From Glandiceps talaboti (lineage: Eukaryota; Hemichordata; Enteropneusta; Spengelidae): a stretch of 64,000 nt of DNA. How positions within the stretch are numbered: the first letter of the stretch is position 1; each line of letters starts with the position of its first letter. The stretch is taken from assembly GCF_964340395.1 (NCBI RefSeq), contig NC_135568.1, positions 12,395,276 through 12,459,275 of the forward strand, given 5' to 3'. The notes below the pieces were generated by a model that saw only the letters and a list, made by a program, of their open reading frames with translations, searched no databases and was not told where the DNA came from. The translations under genes and the position numbers were made by a program. This document shows, one piece after another, positions 44,201-54,954 of this stretch.

Positions 44201-47200
44201 TAAATCGTGCAAACTTCTGTTCAGAAACAAAGTGTTGCTTGAGCATACCTAGCTACAAGCTAGATTTTCATAGCATATTGGACCTCATAGTGTAAGTGTG
44301 TGTAACCAAATGGTACACTTTAAATTACATGCCACAGACTTTACTAGATTGCACCTATGTAAGAAATGATATGACCAAACCACGCCACCCCCATGATGTG
44401 CAAGTTCCAGTGCACTGTACACAGGCTATTTGCATGAGTGCTTGCAGTGTTCTATGCAGCCGTACTTTCACAAGCATAGCGAGTGAAAGTGCAGCAGAAA
44501 ACACTACATGAGTGCAAATACCCTTAAGTACCCACACTGGAACTTGCACATCATGGGGTTCTGTTATTCTTACATATGTTTGTCCTAAACAGCAAATTTC
44601 TGTAAAAATAACACTGTGCAATCTCATACTTTTGTGTTCAACAAATGACCTTTCTCCATTTGCATACCATTTGCATGTAGGTTATGTTATGGTTATCATT
44701 TGTCATGTAGGTTATGTTTTTGGTATTGTACTGCAGTGCAAATACCACTAGTATGCGCATGTACTGTGCAAGTAATCTCTAGTACACATGTAATAATACT
44801 TTTACTGGCTTACATACACGACAGATCTGTAACTACCACAGTACCAAGTATAAAAGATATCAAATTACAATTGTATCATCTTCTTTTGAAGTTTTTGTTT
44901 ATGAAAAATAAAGTCTACAATCACAAGTTACCATAACACCACTTGCCCATCCTCTGAAATGTCATGTATTTAGAACACTTGAGAAGAGAATAAAGAAACA
45001 AACATTGTTGGTCAAAGTTCAAGCTTACCTCTTCCTCTACGATGAGAGCTGTGTCTCTATCACCAAGACGACAACGACAAGGGAAGGCTTGTAATATTTG
45101 CAAATCTGTAAATAAGTGGAAACAGAATTTAAAAACTTGCAAATTTTGTACTACAACACAGTTTAATAATAAAGTCACTATGTTCTGTACGTTGTGATTA
45201 TTGTGCAACCAATTTGTCCAAATTTATCAAATATATTAACAGATTCTTACTTTTTCCATTGATATAATGTACTCGCTACTACCAAACCAGAGTGACTATA
45301 CAGTTTCACACTCTGACAGCATGACGACTTTTTCCATTGATATAACATACTCGCTACTACCAAACCAGAGTGACTATAGATTTTCACACTCAGACAGCAT
45401 GACATCGAACACAGTGTATTTTGTTACAAATGACATAAAACAAAATACAGACACTGATAGTAGGCACACATATAAAATGATACATTTTATCTCACTGTGA
45501 ACTAATCAACATCATTGTCAGGTGGGACAAAGAAGATTCAAACAAAAAACTTTTTATTTGTGTTCATAGTAAGATAAAATGTAAGGTTTCATGTCTTAGC
45601 ACGCTATCAGTGCCTGTATTTTCTTTCTGTACTTCATAACAGAAAATGTTATGTGAAAAGTAAAAAACATAATGTTGCCTAAATTGACACTTTTTCTGAT
45701 TTGGTACATGTAGTATGTACACTGTTTATACCACATCGTGATCATTTCTCACTTACACCGATGATAGACTCATTTGTCTAATTTTGTAGATCAACATACA
45801 TTTACAGGCTACAATAGTTTTAGTGCCATATCCTAGCATGTATGACCTTGGTGACCTCAGTAAATCTATGCATAAGTTGTTTATATAATACATGAATCAA
45901 CAGGTGGTTGTATTGCCGACTTATATAAAGTACCAGGATGTGTGACCTCTGGGTCAACAAAAAGGTCCCCATACCAAGGGCGAGTTCAGGATAAAAATCC
46001 ACGATCTGTTAGCTAAAATGTCCACGTCACTATGCTGTAACTGTGCCGGCTCTCATCTGCTATATGACAGCTAGCATAGTACAACGCCAACAACGTGGAC
46101 ATTCTAGATAATGAATCGCAAACCATTTTTATCCAGAACTCAATCCAGTTGTCTGTATAGGAATTAATGGTGGTTATGTTGTTGACCTCTAAAAGTACCA
46201 GGATGTATGACCTATGGGTCACAAAAGGTCAACACAGCAGTACAGGAATCAACAGGTGGTTATATTGTCAACCTCTAAAAGTACCAGGATGTATGACCTC
46301 TGGGTCAAGAGTAGGTCAAGTCACTTGGCTGACATACTAGTATCTTCATACATATGTTTTCAACAAGGTACACAGACACACAGATATACAGACACCCATA
46401 CTTCAGTGCAACATAACTTATGCCTTCAAAAAAATAATGTCATGTAAGATCAACTGTTTTTCCCTTGACAATATAATGATTTCATCATTAAGTTTTGATA
46501 ATTGAATAAAAAAGACAAGCCTGTGGATGTGAGCAGTACTTTATGTTAGCCTTTGGTACTTAGTCTTGGTATAACCAGGCCAAACTTGTGGATGTGATCA
46601 GTACTTACGTTGTGTGTTTGGGTCCCAGACACCACCTAGATAACCAACAACTTCACTTCTAGTCAGATGGCAGTGAAAATCCTGTAAAGAAAAGTAGAAA
46701 GCAGACAGTGACTATCCATACGTAGATGGGGTTGGACAACATAATTGAAGGCAAATTTAATATGTTCCGTATATAAGGTCACAACACAACATGCTAAAAA
46801 GTGTATAAAATTGATACCATGTTAATAGGTACATATATTTTTGCAACTGTCCTGGCAGTGTCTAATTCAAATTACACACAAAATTGATTATTCGCATCAA
46901 AATCATGTTCTACCAGGTACCTATTTATGTGACAAGGTAAATCACAGGAATGACACCTTCAGTGTGCCTTCTAATGATAGCACAAATTTTGTTGTTGTGA
47001 GTCAAAATGATACAAAATGGGATTTCTTGTGAGTCATCACATAGTTAGAGATAGGGGAACATCAGATTTTGGAGTGTCACCAGAAATTGTGTGCTTCAGT
47101 GGTACATCAAATTGGTTTAGCGGGCACCTTCCTGAGATAAATGGCATAAGAAAATCTAAAGCAACTTGGGAAATTTAGACAAACAAAGAATTTTTATCTT

Positions 47201-50200
47201 CATAGTATGTGTGTCACATAATATTTTCACTACTAGAAAATTTTGTGCCTTTACACTCTTTAGCTAGTTCTCAAAGACTAATTTTTACTAATTACCAGAC
47301 TGGTACCATTGTGTTCACACATACAAGAAGGCATAGTCCCTACTTATTTTTGAGTTTTCGTTTTCCATGTGAAATAAGCAAAATAAGCATTTAGCGAAAA
47401 TTTACAGATTTACAGTATCTACTGAAAAAAAACGTTGCTATAACAACTGTATATTTGAATAAATCATACAGTAAACTACAAAAGATATCTATAAACATTC
47501 TAATACTTACCATGAGCATAAGGCAGTTGGTTTTTATAGAAACAGAAAAGGGTTGATTTTTACCAAGAGATGAAAAATCAGCACATTGGACAAGTGTTTG
47601 TGGATCCCTGCTAAAGAGTAATGGAATACAAGAAACCATGTCAGCAAGACGAATGATTAGAGAAAAACAAATTGAAAATTTTCATCAAGTTTCTGCATTA
47701 TTAAAGGAGAAAGGTAAGTATGATCAGAAACTTTAGCAATATGCAAATGTATGCAAATTGTTGTTCAAACATCAACTTTTGGCAACACTGCAGGGATATC
47801 CAGATTACAATAAATTATCAATATTCAAGCAGCTTTTGGCGACATTCCAAGAAATCTGTTCAAATGTATACAAAGTATCATTGTTCATACATTTAATTTT
47901 GGCAACATTCCAAAAAATCTGCATAAATATATACAAGGTATCATTGTTCAACATTCCAAGAAATCTGTACCCATGTACATACAAAAGTATCATTGTTCAA
48001 ATGTTTATCTTTGGCAAGATTCCAAGAAATCTGTTTCATATCTTGTATATGCAAATTTTATTTTTCAAGTGTTATTGCATCATTGCCAACATTCAAGCAA
48101 GTATACTATAATGATGCTGCAACAACGCCAATGATGCAATAATGAAACAAATTCATATTTTCAAATGAATTTTAAGTCAATTAGCACAGAGTATGTTCAT
48201 GCCAAAAGTAAAAATGATGAAAAGTTATAATAAAGATTTAATAAATTTGACTGACCATTCTGGAGTTCTTTTGTCGAGTGATGAGTAACTGACCACTTCT
48301 CTGTCTTTACTTTCTGATTTGACGGACCCTATGAATGATAAATTTAACCCTGTAGAAACGAAATACCACATGTACTTTCTGTTAAAGTACAGGATGTATT
48401 GGGATATACAGTAGACCAATAGATTATCATTTAGTAATACTTAGTAATACTTAGTAATACACAGACATAAGACAGAAATACATTCCAGTATTTTATTATA
48501 GACAACCACAATAAGATAAATTTGTAACACTCATGAAGACCAAATCACACACAAAGAAATCTCGCCATGTATCTTTATTTAGCATTTTGATTTCATGAAA
48601 GAACCCAATAATTTATTTATGTATTTACTTATTTTTGTTTCATTTTCTTATTTTTGATGTACTTATTTATTTAGATATCTAGTCATTTTGTATGTCTTTA
48701 GATTTCTAGTGTCTGATATGACAAGTGCAAATGTTTGTACGTAAGGCTAGTGACCATAGTACTAAATACAGGATTGATTGATTTAGTAATATTGTCCACG
48801 TAGAAATCTATGGATGTACTTGATTTTCAAAAACAAACGTGAAAAGTAAGCGGTAATATCCCTGAAGAAGACCCTGGATCTGCCCACTGATGGAAATATG
48901 GTGGTTTAAAAGAAGAATTTTTAAATAAATTTGTGAAAAAGTAGCTGGGAAAACATTGCAGAGTACCCGGTTGTTTTGTGCTGGCTACCAGCCCTTATCA
49001 ACATCCCTGGAAACATAACACATTGTAATTCTACAATTGATGTACGATTGTGAATAAAGTATTTATAAACAAAATATGCAATATTGTTACAAAATGTATA
49101 CACTACATATGGTAGATTTATCAAAATGTGTTCTTCCAAACATAAATGCATTTTGACTTGCCAATGAATAGTTTTAGTCCATGCCACCACTCCCTATTAT
49201 ATCACAGCCTGCCCTCTTGTGGTCCAAAGATGACATAAATACTACATTTGTGATATTTCATATTTTATAAACAAACATTACTGCTACAAAAACCTGTACG
49301 ATAATTTCAAAAGTTTTGTTAATACTTTTTAATTTGATAATACAAAACTATTGTGATGAAAGTGTTTACCTTTCAATTTGATATCATCCATTAGCCTCCT
49401 GAAAGAAAATAGCAAAGATGTGTAAGCAGAGATAAACGAAAGGTTCCAAATAAACTACCACTGAGGGCAGCAGACTCTAAAGATGTCACTATAATGTTGC
49501 TGTCTCAATATCTAATATGGACATATTTGGATGGTAATCTGGTAATCTTTTATAAATCACGTAAATTTATATTCAGATTTTATTTAAGTGTCCCTAGTTA
49601 CAGTCTAGGTTTTTTGTTGTGTGGGACCCTGACGTGTATGAAATAGATAATAGCTACCTACACTTTATTCTACCTTTTATTATACATACCGTTTTCTTCC
49701 TGTACCACCTTCTGTACCATGTTGTCTTGGAGTACTACCATCTTTCCTTGGTCTTCCCCTGGGTCGTTTCACCGGCATATTCCTAGCTTCGTTGCTGTAG
49801 CCATTTTGTTCATATTTAGGTGATCTCTGTGCGTGTTGTAAATTTGTTTGTTCCTGCCTTGGAGATCTGTACTGTTCATGAGGTTGTTGTTGTTGTTGTT
49901 GTTGTTGTTCTTGTCTCACTGATCTTTGTTGTTCAGTTTGTTTTTTATCATTATCACAATGTTTGTTTTCTTTATTTTCCCTGTCCTCGACGGTACACAC
50001 TTTGTCTTCCCTGTTGTGTTTAGTACTATTGTTATCCGTGATGGAGTGGTTACTGGGGCTTGATGTCTACAAAGAAATTGACACATCAGTATGATTTGCT
50101 GTACATCATACATTTACTACAAAAAGCTGTTTTTTGTCTCGCAGCAGATCTCATGAGATCCCATGTGAGCCATTGCATCCATAGCAACCACTTGAGGGTG

Positions 50201-52387
50201 GTCAAGCTGAAAGTGATATACACTGAGCAACACTTTTGTTCTCAACATCAGCACATAAGGCCATGGTGAAAGCTTGAACACGATCACATTTGACAAATGT
50301 TGTTGCTAGACATATTTGCAGATCTTGCTAGATATGAAACATGATGTAAAATCCCTTATTATTCCCCAATAACTCTCTTCATTTAGCTGAGAAAAACTAT
50401 GAATGACATAAGGGCCTTGTCACCACAAATGAAAGACAAGTACTAATAAAACCTTATCTCATACCTAATACTATTATCCGTGATGGAATAATTTGATAAA
50501 TGATTTGTCATTTATGATATACTAAACTACAATTTGATACTGTAAACCTAGACATTTTTGCTACTAGAAAATGTTGCTAATTTGTGACTAATTTTTACCA
50601 GACTTGTACCATTGTGTTTGTGTACACGAAGACAATTTTAATTTTTTAGTCACTGCTTAATATTTTGTGTATTTGTTTTCCAGCGAAAATAAATCTTAAG
50701 AAAAAAATTTCCAGGTTGACAGCATCATCCCAAAGTCTTTGTTCAGCTGAAGAAATATGAGTGACCTAAGGGGCCTTATCACCGAGTTAAAGCCAAGTAG
50801 TCAACGTGTAGTGACAAAACCCTGATGTCATGAGTGCTTTGTGACTGAATGAAGGAAAATGATGGAGAACAATATAATTATACATGTGCATGCTTAACAG
50901 ATGAGAATGGAAATTGCTGGAGGAGGGCTTCACCCAACACTAGATGAACATAGCCTCAGCTAACTAACTAAAACTATGCTTAATTTAAGAAAATATGAAA
51001 AATAATGTCATTTTGATGACCAAAACAATACATACCACAGGAGAGGGTATTTGAAAATCTAGCTCTGGATGTTGCTTTCGGAACCACACTGATTTAAATT
51101 GGTCCAGCTTCTGTCCTTTATATTTCACCTAGAAAATGAGTAACATGATAAAACATACAAAATATAAATACTAGTACCAGTAACTTGATTAGAACAAAGT
51201 AAACTGTACATGTCAACACCGAGGGCGCACAACATCATAAGTTATAGCTAACTGGCAAGACAGTACTTGATTTGAAAGCATTATTATGAAGTAAACTACA
51301 TATATTACCACTGGGATGTACTATATTGCAATTTGACTTACCGATGACCAACCACAGCCTGATTTCTTTGCTGGATTCACAACCTTCTTACAGTATATGG
51401 CCCAGGCACTGGGAGAATTGAAGATCTGTTTTGTATCTTGCCACCGAATTTTACCATCTGGTAACAAGTCACCTGCAAACTTTTTACCCTGAAATATAAA
51501 TCCAGATTACATTATAAGAACACATGAAAATACTCACACTTCGTGCAAACGATCAAGGTGACACAGAGCTACCAAACGGGATAGGATTTCTTGGGTTGTA
51601 CTGTAATGGCTGCACTAATGTTAACATTTATAGATTCACTCACTGCTAGCAAATATAGAAAAGGGATATACTGTATACATATATACTGTATAGTATACCT
51701 TAAAGATATTAAACACTATCTCAGGTTTACAATTAGCCCAGACTCAAGTCATGAGGGGATTTTGACTATTGCTTCCCCTATTCGCTATCATTTCCTAAAA
51801 TTTGTGTATTCATTTCAAACCAAAAATTAGATTATTTATGATTTCAGACAGTGACAATAATGATACGATAATCAAGTTTTAATATATGATACTGTTCCAC
51901 TCTCCTTGTTAGTTCTAATCATATGATGTTATTGACATCATCTCACAGCAGGCAAATAAAAAAAAAATGAGAATTCGTGCTGGCTTTCTCGCCGAAGCTA
52001 AAAGTTTTTTTTTTCAGGAAATGCTAGGTGAGAGGAAAATGAGTCAAATTCCCCACATAACTTGACTCTAGGTAAGTTCACAATGTGCTATCTTTCTATC
52101 CAATTAGAAGTCTAGGATGCAAACTATGATGTTGGTGTGACCCTTGAATCTTAACCTTTGAACTCTCCCCATGTATCATAATGTAATAGAGTTCTTACCA
52201 GGTAATCCATAGATAGGCAACCCTCCCCAGCTTCTATGATTCCATCTGACAACAGCATTGCTAATGATATTCCACGACCTGTGACAACTTCACGTGATTT
52301 CTTCTTTGGTGTCGGTGTACTGTGGCTAACAGTTTCATCCTCCTCATATGCATTCATCTCCACATCGTCCTCAATGCTCTCATCCAT
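39731..52387 (-). CDS. MPND: MPND-type protein: RAMA domain, AT-hook, MPN+/JAMM metalloprotease, 553 aa
   Basis: The 14 coding exons are 52387-52199, 51488-51342, 51128-51036, 50066-49690, 49398-49370, 48328-48256, 47610-47511, 46681-46609, 45105-45029, 43822-43651, 42264-42194, 41503-41414, 40493-40401 and 39808-39731. They total 1662 nt and all phases agree. RAMA spans about 42-135 (FNSPSAWAIYCKKVVNPAKK, GCGWSS, VKYKGQKLD), a module proposed to sense modified DNA. A charged linker follows with eight Gln (CAA repeat) and an AT-hook, KRPRGRPRK (243-251). The MPN domain has Glu346 (SEVVGYLGG) and HSHP...SLRD with H403, H405, S413 and D416. That is the full JAMM motif H-x-H-x7-S-x2-D, so zinc-dependent isopeptidase activity is likely. 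The start used is the first ATG in its exon (MDESIEDD). That exon is open further 5' to its acceptor at 52408, so an upstream coding exon is possible. It probably acts in the nucleus, inferred from the AT-hook and the family. Confidence 0.95.
40850..41060 (+). repeat. Dispersed repeat (ACAATGGCCCTATATACTTC family), copy 1
   Basis: Shares ACAATGGCCCTATATACTTC, GGAGAGCATACAATCCAT and AAGTATTCACA-TGCAACTC with copies at 53030-53160 and 53398-53580. It ends with ATGGTTCAAATCTTGCC, B-box-like. Located 3' of MPND exon 12, in its intron. Confidence 0.7.
41212..41238. repeat. G27 homopolymer
   Basis: A run of 27 G, a likely assembly weak point. Confidence 0.95.
42324..42660. mobile_element. MITE-like copy of the ATTGATTTTTGGGTCC family with terminal inverted repeats
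   Basis: The ends CACTAGCTGCAACTGG and CCAGTTACAACTAGTA are inverted repeats. The interior has the family anchors (AAATTGATTTTTGGGTC, CTAATTATTGGTAATTTAA, TTCAGTGAATA). Two further degenerate partial units follow to about 43030, ending CAGTTGCAGCTAGTACAGG. Confidence 0.65.
43131..43215. repeat. Short tandem array of AGGTCA half-sites plus TGACGTCA
   Basis: Five AGGTCA motifs in an irregular GACATGAGGTCAC-type repeat (43131-43205), followed by TGACGTCA at 43210-43217. Located in MPND intron 10. Confidence 0.7.
43651..43822 (-). CDS. MPND: MPND exon 10: JAMM catalytic motif
   Basis: 172 nt, phase 0 in and phase 1 out, donor ATAG|GTGAGT. It encodes IRQRMDSHGLILVGWYHSHP and the rest of the zinc-binding motif. 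The acceptor (CCAACAG) sits in a region triplicated in tandem upstream (43811-44110). Confidence 0.95.
43811..44110. repeat. About 120-bp tandem triplication covering the exon 10 acceptor
   Basis: TTGGCAAACAGTACAGAAAG, then TCTTGAGTGATCRTCAGA and TGTGAATCCATTTGTCATCTG recur three times. The first unit overlaps MPND exon 10's 5' end. In the second the CCAACAG acceptor is intact; in the third it is CCAACAT. Confidence 0.8.
44388..44558. mobile_element. Long-arm foldback element
   Basis: CCCCATGATGTGCAAGTTCC at the left is the complement of the right end, and pairing continues with gaps for about 80 bp. A related half-element occurs at 56305-56395 (GCATGAGTGCAAGTG, CTTGCAGTGTTCTCTGCAG). Confidence 0.75.
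45252..45408. repeat. Tandem duplication of about 77 bp
   Basis: TTTTTCCATTGATATAAYRT, then ACTCGCTACTACCAAACCAG and CAGCATGAC, twice head to tail. Intronic. Confidence 0.9.
45895..46325. repeat. Three 75-bp repeats, the array split by a foldback insertion
   Basis: The unit is AATCAACAGGTGGTTRTATT, then AGTACCAGGATGTATGACCTC and TGGGTCA, at about 45895, 46160 and 46245. Between units 1 and 2 sits 45984-46139, whose ends GTTCAGGATAAAAAT and ATTTTTATCCAGAAC are inverted repeats, with a second inverted pair AATGTCCACGT/ACGTGGACATT inside. Confidence 0.75.
47205..47420 (+). repeat. Dispersed repeat (TAATTACCAGACTGGTAC family), copy 1
   Basis: Shares CTACTAGAAAATTTT, CTCAAAGACTAATTTTTA, ACCAGACTGGTACCATTGTG and GCGAAAATTTACAG with 50535-50710 and 62565-62810. 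Confidence 0.65.
47745..48085. repeat. Five diverged tandem units of about 64 bp
   Basis: The unit is TTGTTCAAACATYWACTTTT, then GGCAACATTCCAAGAAATCTG and ATATACAAAGTATCA. It generates an open + frame (47758-48111), but composition and repeat structure argue against a gene. Confidence 0.8.
49690..50066 (-). CDS. MPND: MPND exon 4: linker with polyQ and AT-hook
   Basis: 377 nt, phase 0 in and phase 2 out. Rich in Gln, Asn, Arg and Lys; eight consecutive CAA codons; ends with KRPRGRPRKDG and GGTGRKR. The AT-hook core GRP flanked by basic residues predicts minor-groove binding at AT-rich DNA. Confidence 0.9.
50535..50710 (+). repeat. Dispersed repeat (TAATTACCAGACTGGTAC family), copy 2
   Basis: A shorter relative of 47205-47420, followed directly by a foldback element. 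Confidence 0.6.
50724..50881. mobile_element. MITE-like element (GAGTGACYTAAGGGGCCTT family), copy 1
   Basis: ATATGAGTGACCTAAGGGGC, CTTATCACC and a terminal GAATGAAGGAAAATGATGG match 61680-61832. In that copy the TATTCC...TTTTTCATT end is the complement of AATGAAGAAAAATATTGGGG. A third, shorter relative lies at 50362-50455. Confidence 0.6.
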
Positions 52388-52407
52388 GCCTGCAGACACA
52401 GGAGAGG
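52199..52407 (-). CDS. MPND: MPND first recognised coding exon, start of RAMA
   Basis: The acceptor is CTCTTATAG|CC and the donor CTG|GTAAGA. It encodes an acidic N-terminus, PTPKKKSR (a possible nuclear localisation signal) and GRGISLAMLLSDGIIEAGEG, the beginning of RAMA. ATG lies at 52387. Upstream of it the frame stays open to the acceptor in phase 1, so the true start may be in an exon beyond this point. Confidence 0.9.
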
Positions 52408-53029
52408 CTATAAGAGTAGAAAAAAACAAAAGTTATTTACAACTCAACTCTAGAGGACAGTAATAATCATTGTGTTACATTACATGTCGAGAATGAATCG
52501 ACAAACATTGAACAGCACAAAATAGTCTGTAAGATATGCCATGTCAGGGTGCCCTCAATACAAAGACCCCATGAGATCAAAATACATAATCACTGTTATG
52601 GAAATGCCAACCAGTGAATTAGTTGGGGAAATTCCGAACTAGTTGAGAATTTATTATGAGGTTCAATTCCCCTTCCACCTAGCTACAGTGCAGTACACAT
52701 TGTTTTTAAAACACATTTTGCATTCAAACTAGAAAAGTAGTGATCATTGCAAGTGATAATATTTTTTACCACAAATGCTCATCAGCTTGGTAGATCAAAT
52801 GACTTACAAAGATTATAACACACAGGCAGTTCAAAGTTTGATCTGTCTTGGTCAATGACCTTACATGCATCAGAATGACAAATTTAAATTAGTCACATGG
52901 TCCATAGACCCCATATCATTGGTGGTATGAGCCCCAGGGGTCCGATTACAGTATTACTAAAAGACAAATTCTATGGTTACATTTATATTTTTATTCTTTG
53001 TACATGTACATGCATAGTACTTTCTCAAA
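52408..53029. other. Upstream of MPND; no exon recognised
   Basis: AT-rich with no ORF support. If MPND has a 5' UTR exon, I cannot place it here or further upstream. Confidence 0.5.
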
Positions 53030-53580
53030 CCATTTTGCAATTAGTAACCGGCACAGACCTGTACTGCCACAATGGCCCTATATACTTCCTATTAAAATTC
53101 CCTGGAGAGCATACAATCCATTGCAGCCTCAGTAAGCATATCGGATTAAAGCATCCATATTTTTTTTTTTTTTTTTTTTAAATTTATTTACATAACTGGT
53201 CTGTCAAAACCATTTTACATATCAAAAGCAAACTGGAAAAAATAAATATACATACAACAAAATAGTTACAGTTCATCAGAAATAAATATAAATTAATCCG
53301 TCAAAAAAGCACTGCCCCCGAATAAAAGTGCTTGTTATACTGAAAGCAAATACAAAGGTTAACAATAGTACACTCTCAAAAAAATCCATATTGCAACCTC
53401 TATCCATTTTGCAATTAGTAACTGGCACAGACCAATAATGCCACAATGGTCGTCCTACATGTACTGTATATACATGTACTTCCTATTACACTCCCTGGAG
53501 AGCATACAATCCATGGCAGTTTCCATAAACATACTGGATAAAAGTATTCACAATGCAACCTCTATCCTACCATTTAGTTT
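53030..53580 (+). repeat. Two tandem copies of the ACAATGGCCCTATATACTTC repeat
   Basis: Copies begin at about 53033 and 53403 (CATTTTGCAATTAGTAACYG). The first is interrupted by the retroposed insertion at 53162-53383. Confidence 0.75.
53162..53383 (-). mobile_element. Retroposed 3' fragment with poly(A) tail and 9-bp target-site duplication
   Basis: Flanked by ATCCATATT at 53153-53161 and 53384-53392. On the minus strand it ends TGTAAATAAATTT followed by an A run (+ T-run 53162-53179), i.e. poly(A) signal plus tail. About 220 bp long, interrupting an older repeat. It fits a 5'-truncated LINE 3' UTR or a processed mRNA end; the source is not recognised. Confidence 0.85.
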
Positions 53581-54089
53581 ACTACAAAACAAATGGCGTG
53601 CAACATCACTTAATATTGTTATTCCATACAGTCTTTAAAAAAAATGTTTGTTATACATAAACGGAGACAGTTTACATATTTATAAGTCAAAGGATATAAC
53701 CTTGATATATAGCTGTTTTTATTTGATAAATGCCAAAGATTAGTTTTGACACAAATACCATGGGATACATTAAATATAGATTTGTAGATAGTATAGAATA
53801 TAAATGCTGGTCATGTTGTTGTCTGTTTATCATAACCATGTAGTTGTATCTCCATGGAATTCAATACAAGTATAGGTATGCATATTTATGAGTTGCCTGT
53901 CAGGAACTGTCTCAATGAGATGAACAGGGCAATCTTTGTCAGTGTTTTTCTTAAGGGTGGTAAGTAGGTAAAACTTACATGAGTTTCCCAGTCATTTTAT
54001 CGAGGGTTCCCCACCAAAATAATATTACAATGTATGGGAACTATGTCAGTTCTACCAAATTTAACCCTGTCTGTTAGGCCTAATAAAAA

Positions 54090-54440
54090 AGAGGTGTTGT
54101 TCTGGTTACCTGACCCCACCTAGTTTTTCTGGCCGACCCTAAACTTTTTTTACATATTCAAGAAAAAATAAATAAAATCACGAAATCTCAAAAGAAATAA
54201 TGGCTGCGGACACTGATATCAACTTAAAAAGACAATATAAATTTGTTCTTCCAATCTGTAATGGCTGTACATCTGATGGGAAGAAACCAATAACACAGAG
54301 ACCATATGGAAGACAACGAAAAACATAACTACATATATAAGACATTCACATATGACAAAAAAAAAATAAAAAAATAAAAAAAGAATCTACCTACCCCACC
54401 TATTCTAAAATTGAATGTAATTGGAACCACACAATTTTTT
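54090..54440 (-). repeat. 300-bp dispersed repeat, copy in - orientation
   Basis: Reverse-complement partner of 13475-13775; here it has gained an A/T-rich stretch (54355-54385). Confidence 0.75.
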
Positions 54441-54954
54441 TTCACATCTTACCAGGGTTCTCACACCTTAGCAAAAATACTGTTTGTGGTATACTCATTT
54501 TCTTTGTATTGTAAATCTTATTGTGTTTTGATTAAGTTTTAGTATGTCTTTTCATGGTGTATATTTTTTACTTTCGAATAGTTGGAAGATTGGCCTTTTT
54601 GGCTAAAATCATTTTGAATACCATTGTTGCCATGGAGTTGAATATCTCATGAAGAGCAGTTCCATTTATTTGGCCAAGTTTTAAAAAATCCATTACTGGA
54701 ATTTATTTCCTCTCCCTGTTATTTTACTATAGTTATAAAAATCTACCATGAAATAAATTTATTTTCATGGGCAGTCAATTTTCATATAACTTCTTTCAAT
54801 ATAACTAAAAAAAATTTACGCTAAGAAATTTATGCCCAAAAATTTGTGCTGAAATGGAATCCTGACATTTATGCAGTTATTTAATAGTCAGTTATTTTGA
54901 TTTCAATATGGAAAAACCATCAGTAGAACTAGTTTTGTGACATTTTGTGATTGA

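Noticed and set aside
47745-48111. CRISPR-like array or a repeat protein on +
   Set aside because: Units are diverged along their whole length with no constant-repeat/unique-spacer pattern, the genome is animal, and the frame is a by-product of the tandem repeat.
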